64,000 bases of DNA from Chryseobacterium herbae (GCF_025154075.1 NZ_JAOAMU010000002.1:368368-432367), one strand, 5' to 3'; positions 26,557 through 36,377 are shown, counted from the stretch's first letter. Translations and numbers: made by a program. Notes: generated by a model not told the origin, from the letters alone.

Positions 26557-27339
26557 ATGAATACCTTCTTACTGTCTTTGATTGACAAAAGAATTGAAGG
26601 GGCGATGATCAGGTTTTCACAACTTCCGATAAGATCATCTTTACTAAGTTCTACCCACCATGAACTCCTGGAGAAACTAACCAAAAAGGTTATAGATACT
26701 TATATTAGTTTTTTTCAGAGTGTCGATATGGCTCCTAAAGAATATTATTATGGTGAGAGTACCCTAATAAAAATATTTAATCTTTCGGATCTTAATCGGA
26801 AAAAGCTTAAAAATTTTGAAAAAAAACTCATTAACCTTGTTACAGACCCTATAAGCCCCTCAGTGATCCCTGTTTATTTGCCTCTGCATAAATCTGCGCA
26901 GATATTTCTGTACACAGGAATAGGTATTTTGGACAGCCCCTGTCACTGCGTTATTTTTTTTCTTTATGAACTTTCCATTCCGAGATCTTTAATAGGCTAT
27001 AGTCTTAGTACCCTACACTACCTGGAAACAGCCCTCGATCAAGTTAGTAATGATGAATTCTCGAAATCTAAGCCCTTAAGAAAACTGGCTGCCGATTATG
27101 GTAAGAATTACAATCAGTTTCAAAAGGATTGTAAGGATTACTTTGGTGATACCTTCCATCAGTTTCATAATAAAATGAAAATGCTTAATGTACTGGACGA
27201 TATCCTGTTTACCGGATATAGTTTTAAGGAGATTGCTTATCGAAATGATTTTTCAAACTATAACAGTATGTATTTTCTATTCAGCAGAAAATATGGATTT
27301 CCGATACATTCCATTCCCCGATTATTGACTGAAATCTAG
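26557..27339 (+). CDS. AraC-family transcriptional regulator
   Basis: A 260-residue protein. Its last 90 residues form the AraC-type double helix-turn-helix: LRKLAADYGKNYNQFQKDCK, then GYSFKEIAYRNDFSNYNSMY and FSRKYGFPIH. The N-terminal part (about 1-165) is not a recognisable cupin and may sense an unknown signal; it has the hydrophobic stretch IFLYTGIGILDSPCHCVIFF. The gene sits directly upstream of a 21-bp tandem repeat array and the MauE/DUF6520 pair, which are the likely targets. Confidence 0.8.
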   Translation: MNTFLLSLIDKRIEGAMIRFSQLPIRSSLLSSTHHELLEKLTKKVIDTYISFFQSVDMAPKEYYYGESTLIKIFNLSDLNRKKLKNFEKKLINLVTDPISPSVIPVYLPLHKSAQIFLYTGIGILDSPCHCVIFFLYELSIPRSLIGYSLSTLHYLETALDQVSNDEFSKSKPLRKLAADYGKNYNQFQKDCKDYFGDTFHQFHNKMKMLNVLDDILFTGYSFKEIAYRNDFSNYNSMYFLFSRKYGFPIHSIPRLLTEI

Positions 27340-27366
27340 AAAAATATTCTCACTTGAAATCTTCTG

Positions 27367-27440
27367 TACTATTTTCAATGTGCCGGGTACTTTCTTCAAT
27401 GTTTTTTATACTTTTTCGCATGTTTTAAGTACTATTTGAT
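27367..27440 (+). promoter_or_regulatory. Phased 21-bp direct-repeat array, probable operator
   Basis: TACT recurs at 27367, 27388, 27409 and 27430, exactly 21 bases apart, each time followed by a T-rich box and then in three units by CAATGT or GCATGT. The units start TACTATTTTCAATGT, TACTTTCTTCAATGT, TACTTTTTCGCATGT and TACTATTTGAT. Two helical turns per unit means all copies face the same side of the DNA, as expected for an operator or activator site. The array ends about 58 bases before the MauE-like gene. An array with a similar box lies at 52631-52769. Confidence 0.7.
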
Positions 27441-27497
27441 ATTTAATTCTATTTTTTAATAGGGAGCTTTACTTCTGTAAACCAAACAATTAACCCT

Positions 27498-29000
27498 ATG
27501 AAAAAGAGCTTCTATATATTCCCTGATATTATTGCGTACTTTTTCGTATTGCTATTCTGCTATGCGGCCTCAAGTAAAGTGTTTGATTTTGAGAATTTTC
27601 AGGTACAGCTGGCGCAGTCTCCACTACTAAGTGCCTATGCAGGGGCAATTTCTTATGCTGTTATTATAGTAGAACTGATCATTGTATTATTACTCTGTAT
27701 TAAAAGCACCAGACTAACAGGTCTTTATCTTTCACTAGGTATCATGATCAGCTTTACGGTATATATTTATCTCATTTTAAATTACAGCGATTTTGTGCCG
27801 TGTTCCTGCGGTGGAATTTTGGAGAAGCTAGGCTGGACTGAGCATATGATCTTTAATATAGTCTGTGTTTTGATGGCTTTTAGCGCTGTTTGTATTGTAG
27901 AACGACAAGAAAAAAGGAAGCTAAGCAGAACAATGGTCAGTACTGGAGGAGTAATCCTTGCTTCTGCGGCAATGGTTATCGTTTTATTTTTATCCTCGGA
28001 GAATATCATTAAAAAGGAAAATAACTTTACCCGGCGCTTTTTGCTTCACCCGGTCATTGAGGATAAAGTTTTAGATCTGGGAATCAATTCCTATTACTTT
28101 GCGGGAGTGGATGATGGTAAGATCTATCTTGGAAATAGTACGGCACCATTACTACTGACATCGGTTGATACATCATTGACGGCAAATTCTTCAATGAAAA
28201 TAAGCCTTGACAAATCAGATCATAAATTCAGAAACCTACAGGTTCAGGTCTGCGACTCTTTCTACTTTCTGTATGACGGGAGTGTTCCAGTAATCTACAG
28301 AGGTGTTTTGGGAGATTCACTGACGCGAACCATCAGCTACCGGGATGCTTATTTTACTCAATTGGTGGTTCTGGATTCTTCAAGATTTGCCATCAGAACG
28401 CAAAGCCGCCAAAATCGGCAATACACGCTGGCTAGTCTAAACCTTAGCACAAATCCAAAACTGAAACTGCGCCCTTCTATTCTTGAGAAGCAAATAGATG
28501 GGGTGTTCGATTCGGATGGAACGTTGATTGGAAGTAGGGGAAAGGGATCTCTCATTTATACCTATTCGTACCGAAATCAATTTGTAGTGATGGATCAAGA
28601 TCTGAGTGTACTCAGGAGGTTAAACACGATCGATACGACAAGCCGGGCTAAGATAGAAACCCGGCAGCTTTCAGACGGTAATCATAAAATGACAGCTCCG
28701 CCACTTGTAGTCAACAAGATAATGACAGGTAATGGCCAGTTACTGTTCATTCAGTCTAATTTAATGGGAAAACATGAATCATCCAAGGCGTGGAAGAATG
28801 CGGCTGTGGTTGATATATACCATACTGACAGGCAGGAATATGTAGGAAGCTTTTACATACAGAATCGAAAAGAAAATACAATATCACAGATGCTGGCAAC
28901 TGACAAATACCTATATGTGTTGATCGGAAACGAGCTCATCAGGTACCAATTCAGAACAGCGTTACAAGATCCTAAACCAGGGGAAGCCGAAAACCTTTAA
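27498..29000 (+). CDS. MauE/DoxX-like redox membrane protein with a large C-terminal domain
   Basis: A 500-residue protein. The first 145 residues hold four transmembrane helices with the MauE signature SDFVPCSCGGILEKLGW (Cys at about 102 and 104), typical of MauE/DoxX-like proteins linked to periplasmic thiol redox. One more helix lies at about 150-166. The rest (about 175-500) is soluble and rich in beta strands (IYLGNSTAPLLLTSVD, GVFDSDGTLIGS, KYLYVLIGNELIRY), probably a periplasmic propeller-like domain. The DUF6520 peptide gene starts 36 bases downstream, in what looks like an operon. A role in disulfide handling of that peptide is inference. Confidence 0.75.
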   Translation: MKKSFYIFPDIIAYFFVLLFCYAASSKVFDFENFQVQLAQSPLLSAYAGAISYAVIIVELIIVLLLCIKSTRLTGLYLSLGIMISFTVYIYLILNYSDFVPCSCGGILEKLGWTEHMIFNIVCVLMAFSAVCIVERQEKRKLSRTMVSTGGVILASAAMVIVLFLSSENIIKKENNFTRRFLLHPVIEDKVLDLGINSYYFAGVDDGKIYLGNSTAPLLLTSVDTSLTANSSMKISLDKSDHKFRNLQVQVCDSFYFLYDGSVPVIYRGVLGDSLTRTISYRDAYFTQLVVLDSSRFAIRTQSRQNRQYTLASLNLSTNPKLKLRPSILEKQIDGVFDSDGTLIGSRGKGSLIYTYSYRNQFVVMDQDLSVLRRLNTIDTTSRAKIETRQLSDGNHKMTAPPLVVNKIMTGNGQLLFIQSNLMGKHESSKAWKNAAVVDIYHTDRQEYVGSFYIQNRKENTISQMLATDKYLYVLIGNELIRYQFRTALQDPKPGEAENL

Positions 29001-29035
29001 AAGAGTAGGCACAAATCAATCCTAAATTTTTTATT

Positions 29036-29293
29036 ATGAAAAAGTTTATTTTTCCTGTTGCCGTTATTCTAATGGGTGCAGGAGCTGCTTTTGCGACAAA
29101 AGTAACCACAAGTAACCGTGCTTTTGTAACTGCGTACCGTATTGATGCAGTATCAGGACAATGTATCGATGCCAAACAAGAGTGTAGTACACAAACTGGG
29201 GAAACCTGTTTCTGGTCAGCGGACAATGTTACTCCGTTACATGAACTATCTGGAACCATGTGTGGAGAAGAGTTGTTTAAACCTATCAATTAA
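29036..29293 (+). CDS. DUF6520 secreted Cys-rich peptide, locus A
   Basis: An 85-residue precursor with a signal peptide (MKKFIFPVAVILMGAGAAFA) and a short mature part of about 65 residues with four Cys (GQCIDAKQEC, TCFW, MCGEELF). The pattern fits DUF6520, small exported proteins frequent in Bacteroidota and of unknown function. Four Cys next to a MauE-like gene suggests that the mature peptide is disulfide-bonded. It ends at a strong terminator shared with the convergent peptidase gene. Confidence 0.75.
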   Translation: MKKFIFPVAVILMGAGAAFATKVTTSNRAFVTAYRIDAVSGQCIDAKQECSTQTGETCFWSADNVTPLHELSGTMCGEELFKPIN

Positions 29294-29297
29294 CACC

Positions 29298-29335
29298 AAG
29301 CTAGGCTGTCCGAATAGGACAGCCTAGCTTTTATT
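29298..29335. terminator. Bidirectional terminator between DUF6520 and the S9 peptidase
   Basis: A perfect 14-bp inverted repeat (AAGCTAGGCTGTCC / GGACAGCCTAGCTT) with loop GAATA, followed by TTATT on the plus strand and positioned at the 3' ends of two convergent genes. The 3' arm ends one base before the peptidase stop codon. Confidence 0.85.
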
Positions 29336-31817
29336 GATTATTAATCCAAGGGACGTTTTTTTTGTCTTTTAAAAAATAATCCCACCATTCCAGTACTTTT
29401 TGGTGCAGATCTTTTTTCTCTTCTGAACCCGCTCCAAGAGCATGTCTACCATTAGGGTAGAATAGGGCTACAACTTTTTTATTATGCCTTCGGAGCCCCA
29501 TGAAAAACTCCATCGTCTGATCCCAGGGAACGTTTTCATCCTGTTGTCCGGTCCAAAGCAGGATAGGGGCATTCACCTTTTCCATATTAAAGATGGGATT
29601 GTTACTGAAATACAATTCCTTATTTTCAAGAAAGGATATGTTCATCCTATACTGCCCGGTCTCGTATTGCCAGAAATAAGGGCCGGGAAAATGGTAGTTA
29701 TAAGAAAAATAAGAACGAATAATGTCGCTGAGCCCTGCTCCGGATATATAAGCTGCAAATCGATCGGAATGGGTGGCAATGAAATTTGTTTCATACCCTC
29801 CAAAGGAATGGCCAATCAGTCCCACTTTATGCATATCAATGCCAGGATTAGTACTGACTGCATCCAAGGCTTTATGTACGCAATCCAATGCTGATAATCC
29901 CGGGCCTAAGTCTCCCACAACGGTATCGGGTAAAAGGACAAAATACCCCTTTTCCAATAGAGTTCTTATATCCAGCTCATCTCTATTGTGATAGCCGGGT
30001 GTAATATATTGGTTTGACATCCTATTTTGAATCTGATAGATATGCACGATCATAGGATACTTTTTTGCTGGGTTAAAGTTCACCGGATAATATAAGAGTC
30101 CTTTCAGGGCTAGGCCATCCTTAGTGGTGTAGTGGATGATATCCTGCTTTAGAGTCTTACTACTTTTATCAGTCTCACTTGCAGCAGGGATTAATATTCT
30201 CTTTTGCTCGCCATCCCCAATGAAGGATAGGGTTGGAGGTTTATTGAAATTCTCTTCCAATACGTAAAAATGGGTTAATTCATCATCATAGGTGAAATTT
30301 CTAACATAATTTTCTGTTGATGATACAGTTTCTTTTTGCTTGCCCCGTTTCCAGGTAAGATAGGAGGTGGTGGTACTCGGTTGATCCAAGGCCTGTATTA
30401 GAAGAGGCCGGTTGAGATCAATGGTCTGGAGTGAAAAATTCCATTTTTCGGATATCTTTAAGATTTTTCGATTGATAATCTTAGTTTGTTTTCCTGTTGC
30501 TATTTTAAGCGCGGTCAATTTTTTTGTTTTGATTTCGTAGCGCCAGAGATCGTTGGAACTTTCAAAGAAAATGTAGCGGCCATCCATTGTAAACACAGGG
30601 TTTTGAAGGTTGGGCTGGGAAATGACACTTTTTGTCATGGGTTCTAATTCAAAAAGTGACCATCTTTTTCCATCCTCACTTCCTAAGAGGTATTTTCCGT
30701 TATAGGAACAGAAAATTTCAGATGAACCGTAAGTGATACCCTTGAGATCGTCCAATCTTCGGTAGCTGTTTGACTGTACATCATAGATTTGTACATCCTT
30801 TAACTGGGGTTCATAGTTCAGATAATCATGACCTTTTGTGGGATGAAAAGCTAAGAAATAGCGATCACTATTGATGGCTGAGATCACCGGATATGTGTCG
30901 GTGGGAAGCTCCTGTATCTTGTTGTTATTGGACTGCCATAGCCAGTACCTATTTTTTGTGACCCCTGTTTTTTTTGTTTTTAGATTTTCATCATTTCCAT
31001 ACCAGATGTCTACCAGCTTATTTTGAGGTTTTTCGGGGCTGTGGAGGCTAATAAATAAAGCCTTTCCTTCTTGAATTTCCGTAAACCTGTAATAATCATT
31101 TTTTTCGGTAGAGACGGTAGGAAGTGAATCTGTTTTTCCGCTCAGGGTATTGATCAATACGATCAGACTTTTATTTGACTCCTTTTCAATCTCCTGTACT
31201 ATAATATATTTTCCTGAAAGGGACAATTCTACTTTTTTTATCGTATTGAGGGTTGTTCTGAGCACTTTTGATTCATTTCCCAAAAGATCAAGGATTTCAT
31301 AATGATCGGCATTCTGCTTGAATACGTATAGTTTTTTCTTATTATCTGTGACAGGAAATTCCTGTACTCCTGTGATATACTGTAATCTTTCGTTGTCAGT
31401 GTTGTAGACGCTCAGATTAGTCTCTTTGTCCAATATGGCGTATTTACCCGTTACAGTAAGTGGGTAGGCTATTTTTACCTGATTATAATTTTTCTTTTCT
31501 CCGGTTTTTAGATTCTGGAACTTTGCTTTTCCTTGTCCAAAAACAAGGAGTCCATCACCTTTTATAAAGGTTGCTTCTCCGCCCAGGGCTATTGTGCCTA
31601 TGGGAACATCGGGTTTTTGGGTATCTACTACGAGAAGCGTATCTTGGGTAAGATCATAGCGCTTTCTTACCGCTACCCACCTTCCGTCGTCGGAAGATAT
31701 GGGATTGACCAATCGTGAGAATCCTGAGATCCAGCTTTGCAGGGTATCTTTTGTACTTTGCGCGGAATACCAACTACTGCTAAATAGCAGTAACAATAAC
31801 CAAATTATTCTTTTCAT
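29331..31817 (-). CDS. S9 family (prolyl oligopeptidase-like) secreted peptidase
   Basis: About 828 residues. The start at 31817 (MKRIIWLLLLLFSSSWYSAQ) is chosen because it begins a proper signal peptide; an upstream in-frame ATG at 31886 would lie inside the susD gene. The N-terminal two thirds are propeller-like; the C-terminal alpha/beta-hydrolase domain has the nucleophile GHSFGGYE (Ser at about 671), an Asp in WTGQQDENVPW and a His in YPNGRHALG. It cuts small peptides, probably in the periplasm. The gene overlaps nothing and lies two bases after susD in the SusCD operon, so it may process what SusCD imports or the nearby DUF6520 peptide. Confidence 0.88.
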   Translation of the reverse strand: MKRIIWLLLLLFSSSWYSAQSTKDTLQSWISGFSRLVNPISSDDGRWVAVRKRYDLTQDTLLVVDTQKPDVPIGTIALGGEATFIKGDGLLVFGQGKAKFQNLKTGEKKNYNQVKIAYPLTVTGKYAILDKETNLSVYNTDNERLQYITGVQEFPVTDNKKKLYVFKQNADHYEILDLLGNESKVLRTTLNTIKKVELSLSGKYIIVQEIEKESNKSLIVLINTLSGKTDSLPTVSTEKNDYYRFTEIQEGKALFISLHSPEKPQNKLVDIWYGNDENLKTKKTGVTKNRYWLWQSNNNKIQELPTDTYPVISAINSDRYFLAFHPTKGHDYLNYEPQLKDVQIYDVQSNSYRRLDDLKGITYGSSEIFCSYNGKYLLGSEDGKRWSLFELEPMTKSVISQPNLQNPVFTMDGRYIFFESSNDLWRYEIKTKKLTALKIATGKQTKIINRKILKISEKWNFSLQTIDLNRPLLIQALDQPSTTTSYLTWKRGKQKETVSSTENYVRNFTYDDELTHFYVLEENFNKPPTLSFIGDGEQKRILIPAASETDKSSKTLKQDIIHYTTKDGLALKGLLYYPVNFNPAKKYPMIVHIYQIQNRMSNQYITPGYHNRDELDIRTLLEKGYFVLLPDTVVGDLGPGLSALDCVHKALDAVSTNPGIDMHKVGLIGHSFGGYETNFIATHSDRFAAYISGAGLSDIIRSYFSYNYHFPGPYFWQYETGQYRMNISFLENKELYFSNNPIFNMEKVNAPILLWTGQQDENVPWDQTMEFFMGLRRHNKKVVALFYPNGRHALGAGSEEKKDLHQKVLEWWDYFLKDKKNVPWINNQ

Positions 31818-31819
31818 GA

Positions 31820-33193
31820 TTAGTATCCGGTATTTTGTGGGTTTAAATTTGAGTTGAGTAAGAGTTCCTGCTGTGGCACCGGCCATAGATCATGATAAGA
31901 TTTCCAGTTCGGCTTTATCGTAATCAGGCTATTCAGGCGGTTTGTACGTTTCAGGTCCAGAAAACGGTGTCCCATTTCGGTAAAGAATTCCTTTCTGTTT
32001 TCCAGTAGTATTTCATCCAGTAATGCAGATTGTGTGGTTGGACCAGTAAAAGCACCGAGACCTGCTCTTTGTCTTGTGGCATTGATATAAGGTAGTGCCT
32101 GCGGTAATTTATTTTGCTGTACCATCGTTTCAGCAAGCAGGAGGTAGACTTCTTCCAAACGAAATACAATAGAATATTCAGTGGTATTTTGGGTTCGGTT
32201 TTTATATTTATCAGCGCGATACCATGTGTTTCCATTAAAAGTTACCGTGGCCATCCAGTTCTGTTTTCTCAGGTCTCCATTTGAAAAAGAGTCAATCAGT
32301 TCTTGGGACAATGCATAATTGGTTGGAGCTGCACCGGTAAAATAATAGTTCATAGCTTCCTTGGTTGGATCTCCAGCGTTTTTGGGTTTCAACTGCCATA
32401 AAATATGGGTTCCTGATTTTTGAAATACCTTGGTGGTATTATTTTCAAACTGATAAAGGGGGCTTTGTACAATATTTTTTAAAAGGAACTCAGCATCATT
32501 CCATCGGTGTTGCAGCATGTATATTTTAGCCAGCATCAGCTGCGCTGTCTTTTTATTGGGATAGATCCGCTCTGTATTGCGGTATTCATCGGTTAACAAA
32601 TTGGTTACCTGACTAAGACCGTTTTCCAGTTGGGTCAATACCTCGGAAGAGGATGTTTTGGATAAGGATTGGTTAAGCTTATAATCGGTGGTAATAGGAT
32701 AGGGGATATCCCCGAAGGATTGCTGCAGGTAGAAAAATACAATTGATCTCATAAGAAGGGCTTCACCCGTGATCCGCCTTTTTTCAGTTGCAGGTAATGC
32801 CGATGAATTTTCTACACCTTCTAGTATAGCATTGGCTATATAAATGTTTTGGTAAGCACCAGACCAATATGAATAAATAGTAGGATTGGCTCCAATCTGC
32901 TGATTCCGATAAATATCAAGCACGCCATTAACAGAAGTGGTAGCATAGCAATCCAGATCATCGGTATACATTCCAAAAAGTTTACCAGCTTCGTCTCCTG
33001 CAATTGGCGAATTATCTCGCATCCCGGCATACAACCCGGCAAGGGCGGCATTAGCCGTCTGCACGTCTTCAAATACTTGGCCCGTCGTGATTTGGTTATT
33101 GGGAATTTCAACTTCTACCAGCTTTTCACATGAGATGGTAACTTTTAGCAAGAAAAGTATGATAATTATAAATACAATTTTAAATGTTTTCAT
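31820..33193 (-). CDS. SusD/RagB-family outer-membrane lipoprotein, locus A
   Basis: A 457-residue protein with a lipoprotein signal (Cys at about 22, in VTISC) followed by the SusD pattern. Visible family features are GEALLMRSIVFFYLQQSFGD, KKTAQLMLAKIYMLQHRWNDA, FRLEEVYLLLAETMVQQNKL, and the C-terminal LWPVPQQELLLNSNLNPQNTGY-type ending. SusD proteins cap the SusC porter and bind substrate at the cell surface. It lies 11 bases after susC and two bases before the peptidase gene. The substrate is unknown; no glycoside hydrolase is present, so a peptide substrate is more likely. Confidence 0.9.
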   Translation of the reverse strand: MKTFKIVFIIIILFLLKVTISCEKLVEVEIPNNQITTGQVFEDVQTANAALAGLYAGMRDNSPIAGDEAGKLFGMYTDDLDCYATTSVNGVLDIYRNQQIGANPTIYSYWSGAYQNIYIANAILEGVENSSALPATEKRRITGEALLMRSIVFFYLQQSFGDIPYPITTDYKLNQSLSKTSSSEVLTQLENGLSQVTNLLTDEYRNTERIYPNKKTAQLMLAKIYMLQHRWNDAEFLLKNIVQSPLYQFENNTTKVFQKSGTHILWQLKPKNAGDPTKEAMNYYFTGAAPTNYALSQELIDSFSNGDLRKQNWMATVTFNGNTWYRADKYKNRTQNTTEYSIVFRLEEVYLLLAETMVQQNKLPQALPYINATRQRAGLGAFTGPTTQSALLDEILLENRKEFFTEMGHRFLDLKRTNRLNSLITIKPNWKSYHDLWPVPQQELLLNSNLNPQNTGY

Positions 33194-33204
33194 GAGTAAT
33201 AATT

Positions 33205-36200
33205 TTAAAGATTAAACTGAGCGCCAAAAGAATAAGTTCTTAAAGGAGGTAGAAAGCCCATAAACGTAAATTCAGGATCGATTCCAAAATACCGGGTCCA
33301 GGTAACAAGGTTCTGGCCCTGAAAAAAGATCTTTACGTCCCTAATAACAGAATTCTTCAAAGGAATTCGATATCCTAGCTGTAGGTTTTTGATGCGTATG
33401 AAAGACGCATCCGACGCAGAAGCAGTGCTGTTTTGCAGTAGATTATGAGCGGTATTGCCTCCAGGTTTGTAGGGCATATATACGCCTGCCGGATTCTCAA
33501 CTGACCATACATTGAGAACTTCTAACGGCTGATTGGTCATACCGCCCGGTACAGGCATAATGCTGTTATAATTGCGGTTTCTCTGTTTGACAAATTGAAA
33601 AAGGATGGATAGATCCCAGTTTTTGTAACGAAGGGTGTTGTTCCAGCCCCCGAAATATTGTACGCCTATTTTTTCGATGACTTTGTTATCATCGGGGGAC
33701 GATATTTTTCCATCCCCATTAAAATCGGTAAACTGATAAAGTCCCGTCTGTGGATTAATTCCTTCCAATTGGTAGACTTTTATAATTGAGGTTGGTTGTC
33801 CTATGACATACTGATTGGCATAGGTAGATCCTTCTAGTCCGGGGAACGCCAGTAATTTATTTTTTGGAAAACTGATATTGATTCCTGTTTCCCATTGAAT
33901 ATTACTTGATTTTAAAGGACGTGCATTAAGCTCGAGTTCAAATCCAGTGTTTTCAACAGTCGCTGCCAGATTAGCCAATACCGAAGGAAAACCTGCTATG
34001 GAAGGTAGCTGAATTCCTACCAACTGGTTAGAAGAACGGTTTTTGTACCAAGCTGTGGTGAGGTTGAGTCGATTTTTAAAAAATCCCAGTTCCAGAGCTG
34101 TTTCCAGTTTCGTGGTCTTTTCCCAACTGTAATCCGGATTGTATAAACGGGAAGGCAGTAGACCGGTCACGGCATTGTATGTGGATGGAGAAACGGTATA
34201 AGTATCCAAATACTGATAATCCCCAATTTGATCACTTCCGGCAGAGCCATAACTGCCCCGGAGTTTCCCAAAGCTTAGCCATTGGCTATCTTTCAAAATA
34301 TTTTCCTTTGAAAAAAGCCACGCAGCACCGACTGCTCCAAAATTGGCAAACCTTTTACTGGGTCCAAAACGGCTGCTTCCATCTCTTCTTCCTGTAATGT
34401 TCAGGATATATTTGTTTTTGAACTGATAATTGAGTCTTCCAAATACGGCTGCATAGCGGTACTCTGTGCGGATCTGATCGGAGATCGTTTTGGTCTGTGC
34501 AGCGCCTATATTTTCTATAAACACATTGCTCTCAAAGCCGACGCCTGTCATCGTGCCCTGGTTGTTCACTTCCCGTTGAAATGTCCCTCCAAAAAGCACA
34601 TCAAATTCATGATTGCCATTTTTGTAAATCCAGTTAACCTGTGGTTCTACAATAAAAGAAAAACGATCCTGTTTATTTTTTGAGGCTCTGGAAGTTGCGC
34701 TCGATTGTCCCAATGCAAATGATGGGTTATACATAGTATGAGGCTGAAGCGCCACTTCATCAAAGATTTGGTAATTGATCCCTGAGTTTAATTTAATTTT
34801 AATGCGGGGAAACAGCTCGTACTCTGTATTGATGTTGGTCATGAACTGCTTGCTTTCATTGGAATAGGTGCTGTTGTAGGCTGCCACGGGATTGGCAAAG
34901 GTATTGTTCTCCCAGTTCAGGTTTCCGTCCTGATGATAAAGATCGGGCGCATTGGGAGAGAGCCAGTAGGCTTGCCTTGTGATGTCAGATCTCAGTACAT
35001 TATTTTTCTGAATGGAAAAGAGATTGGAGAGATTGAGCTGGAATTTCTTATCTAATGAGCGGTGAGAAATGTTACTGGTGATATTGTTACTGATATACTT
35101 AAAACCTTCCCCAAAGGCGGTGGTCTGCTCGCTATGTCCTAAGCTCAATAGAAAAGTAGTGGTCTGGCTACCTCCGCTGAGTGAAAGCTGAGAATTGGAA
35201 GAAGTAGCTGTATTTCCAATAAGATCTTTGTTCCAATCTGTATAACGATTCTGATCCCATGTGCCGTTGATATCGTAAGCAGTAGCGGGATAATTCGTGA
35301 TCCCATCGTTAGCAAATGCCTGTCTGCGCATATGGAGATATTGCTCTGTACTCAACATTTTCATCTTCGATGCCACCTGACTGAATCCATAGGTAGTGGT
35401 GAAATTGAGCCCAAGCTTTCCTGATTTACCTTTTTTGGTGGTGATCAGGACCACTCCGTTAGCTCCCCTTGATCCATAAATGGCGGTAGCATCGGCATCT
35501 TTGAGTATTTCTAAATTTTCAATATCATTTGGATTGATGCTGTTTAACGGATTAATACTGGCTCCCGGTAATACGACTCCCGAATAGGGAGATGTCATTT
35601 CACCTCCCATTGGTACGCCGTCAATAATGTAAAGAGGGGTATTACCACCTGTTCTCAAACTGTTTTTTCCTCTGATCTGAATATCAAACCCACCTCCCGG
35701 AACGCCAGAGTTCTGAGTGATATTGACCCCCGACATACGTCCCTGTATAGTGGACAGCACATTGGTTACAGGCTGGTTTTCGATGTCTTTGGCTGTTACT
35801 TTTGAAATGCTTCCTGTACGCTCTTTATCCTTTACCGCATAATAACCTGCATTGATGACAATCTCCTTGATTTGATTGGGGCTAATGGTATCTTTTGGAC
35901 TTTGAATTTCTGCTTTTGCAAGAGTTTTATCTTGCATGGTAGCTTCTGTGCTGTCCGTTTTGGAAATGCTTATCGGTGGGCTTTTTGGTTTTATCTCCTT
36001 AATAATAACCGAATTGAATTTAATCAGCACTTCAAAAGGCAGGTCTTTAAGGATTTTCTTCATACAGTTTAGTACACTTTCATTGGTGCACTTTACGCCC
36101 TGTATGGTATGTTTCTTCAGCTCTTCTTCGGAATAGACATATTCCAGCTGATTGGTGGTTAGAAAATCATTCACTGCCTGTGCAGCCGATATTTTCCCTC

Positions 36201-36300
36201 TCTGAAAATTTACTCTTTTATCGGCAATGTGCTGCTGCGCATATAGAGCCGACAAATTGAGAAAAAGCAGTATTGCTACATAGCAAACAACATTTTTCAT
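33205..36300 (-). CDS. SusC/RagA TonB-dependent porter with STN domain, locus A
   Basis: A 1031-residue outer-membrane porter with a signal peptide, then an STN-like domain (about residues 40-100: NDFLTTNQLEYVYSEEELKK, LPFEVLIKFNSVIIKE), a plug (GRMSGVNITQNSG, IQIRGKNSLRTGGNTPLYII, DADATAIYGSRGANGVVLIT) and a large barrel ending in an aromatic-rich strand. The STN domain signals to FecR in the inner membrane. Unlike most SusC proteins, I see no carboxypeptidase-D-like repeat between STN and plug; a short Ser/Thr/Lys-rich linker replaces it. Clearly paralogous to the porter at 45988. Confidence 0.9.
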   Translation of the reverse strand: MKNVVCYVAILLFLNLSALYAQQHIADKRVNFQRGKISAAQAVNDFLTTNQLEYVYSEEELKKHTIQGVKCTNESVLNCMKKILKDLPFEVLIKFNSVIIKEIKPKSPPISISKTDSTEATMQDKTLAKAEIQSPKDTISPNQIKEIVINAGYYAVKDKERTGSISKVTAKDIENQPVTNVLSTIQGRMSGVNITQNSGVPGGGFDIQIRGKNSLRTGGNTPLYIIDGVPMGGEMTSPYSGVVLPGASINPLNSINPNDIENLEILKDADATAIYGSRGANGVVLITTKKGKSGKLGLNFTTTYGFSQVASKMKMLSTEQYLHMRRQAFANDGITNYPATAYDINGTWDQNRYTDWNKDLIGNTATSSNSQLSLSGGSQTTTFLLSLGHSEQTTAFGEGFKYISNNITSNISHRSLDKKFQLNLSNLFSIQKNNVLRSDITRQAYWLSPNAPDLYHQDGNLNWENNTFANPVAAYNSTYSNESKQFMTNINTEYELFPRIKIKLNSGINYQIFDEVALQPHTMYNPSFALGQSSATSRASKNKQDRFSFIVEPQVNWIYKNGNHEFDVLFGGTFQREVNNQGTMTGVGFESNVFIENIGAAQTKTISDQIRTEYRYAAVFGRLNYQFKNKYILNITGRRDGSSRFGPSKRFANFGAVGAAWLFSKENILKDSQWLSFGKLRGSYGSAGSDQIGDYQYLDTYTVSPSTYNAVTGLLPSRLYNPDYSWEKTTKLETALELGFFKNRLNLTTAWYKNRSSNQLVGIQLPSIAGFPSVLANLAATVENTGFELELNARPLKSSNIQWETGINISFPKNKLLAFPGLEGSTYANQYVIGQPTSIIKVYQLEGINPQTGLYQFTDFNGDGKISSPDDNKVIEKIGVQYFGGWNNTLRYKNWDLSILFQFVKQRNRNYNSIMPVPGGMTNQPLEVLNVWSVENPAGVYMPYKPGGNTAHNLLQNSTASASDASFIRIKNLQLGYRIPLKNSVIRDVKIFFQGQNLVTWTRYFGIDPEFTFMGFLPPLRTYSFGAQFNL

Positions 36301-36353
36301 ATTTTTGTAGTGTTAAATTAGTAACGCGACGAATAATTGTTATTAGTTTTCCT

Positions 36354-36377
36354 GACCGACAGTTCCCGCTGTCGGTC
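36354..36377 (-). terminator. Hairpin between fecR and susC, locus A
   Basis: A perfect 9-bp stem (GACCGACAG / CTGTCGGTC) with a 6-base loop, between the anti-sigma and porter genes. On the minus strand no T run follows, so it may act as a partial attenuator or RNA-processing site. A GGCAA/TTGCC hairpin lies nearby at 36418-36431. Locus B has a hairpin at the same place (45856). Confidence 0.5.

Noticed and set aside
29484-29894. 136-codon plus-strand frame inside the S9 peptidase gene
   Set aside because: Antisense to the catalytic domain of the peptidase; a shadow frame.
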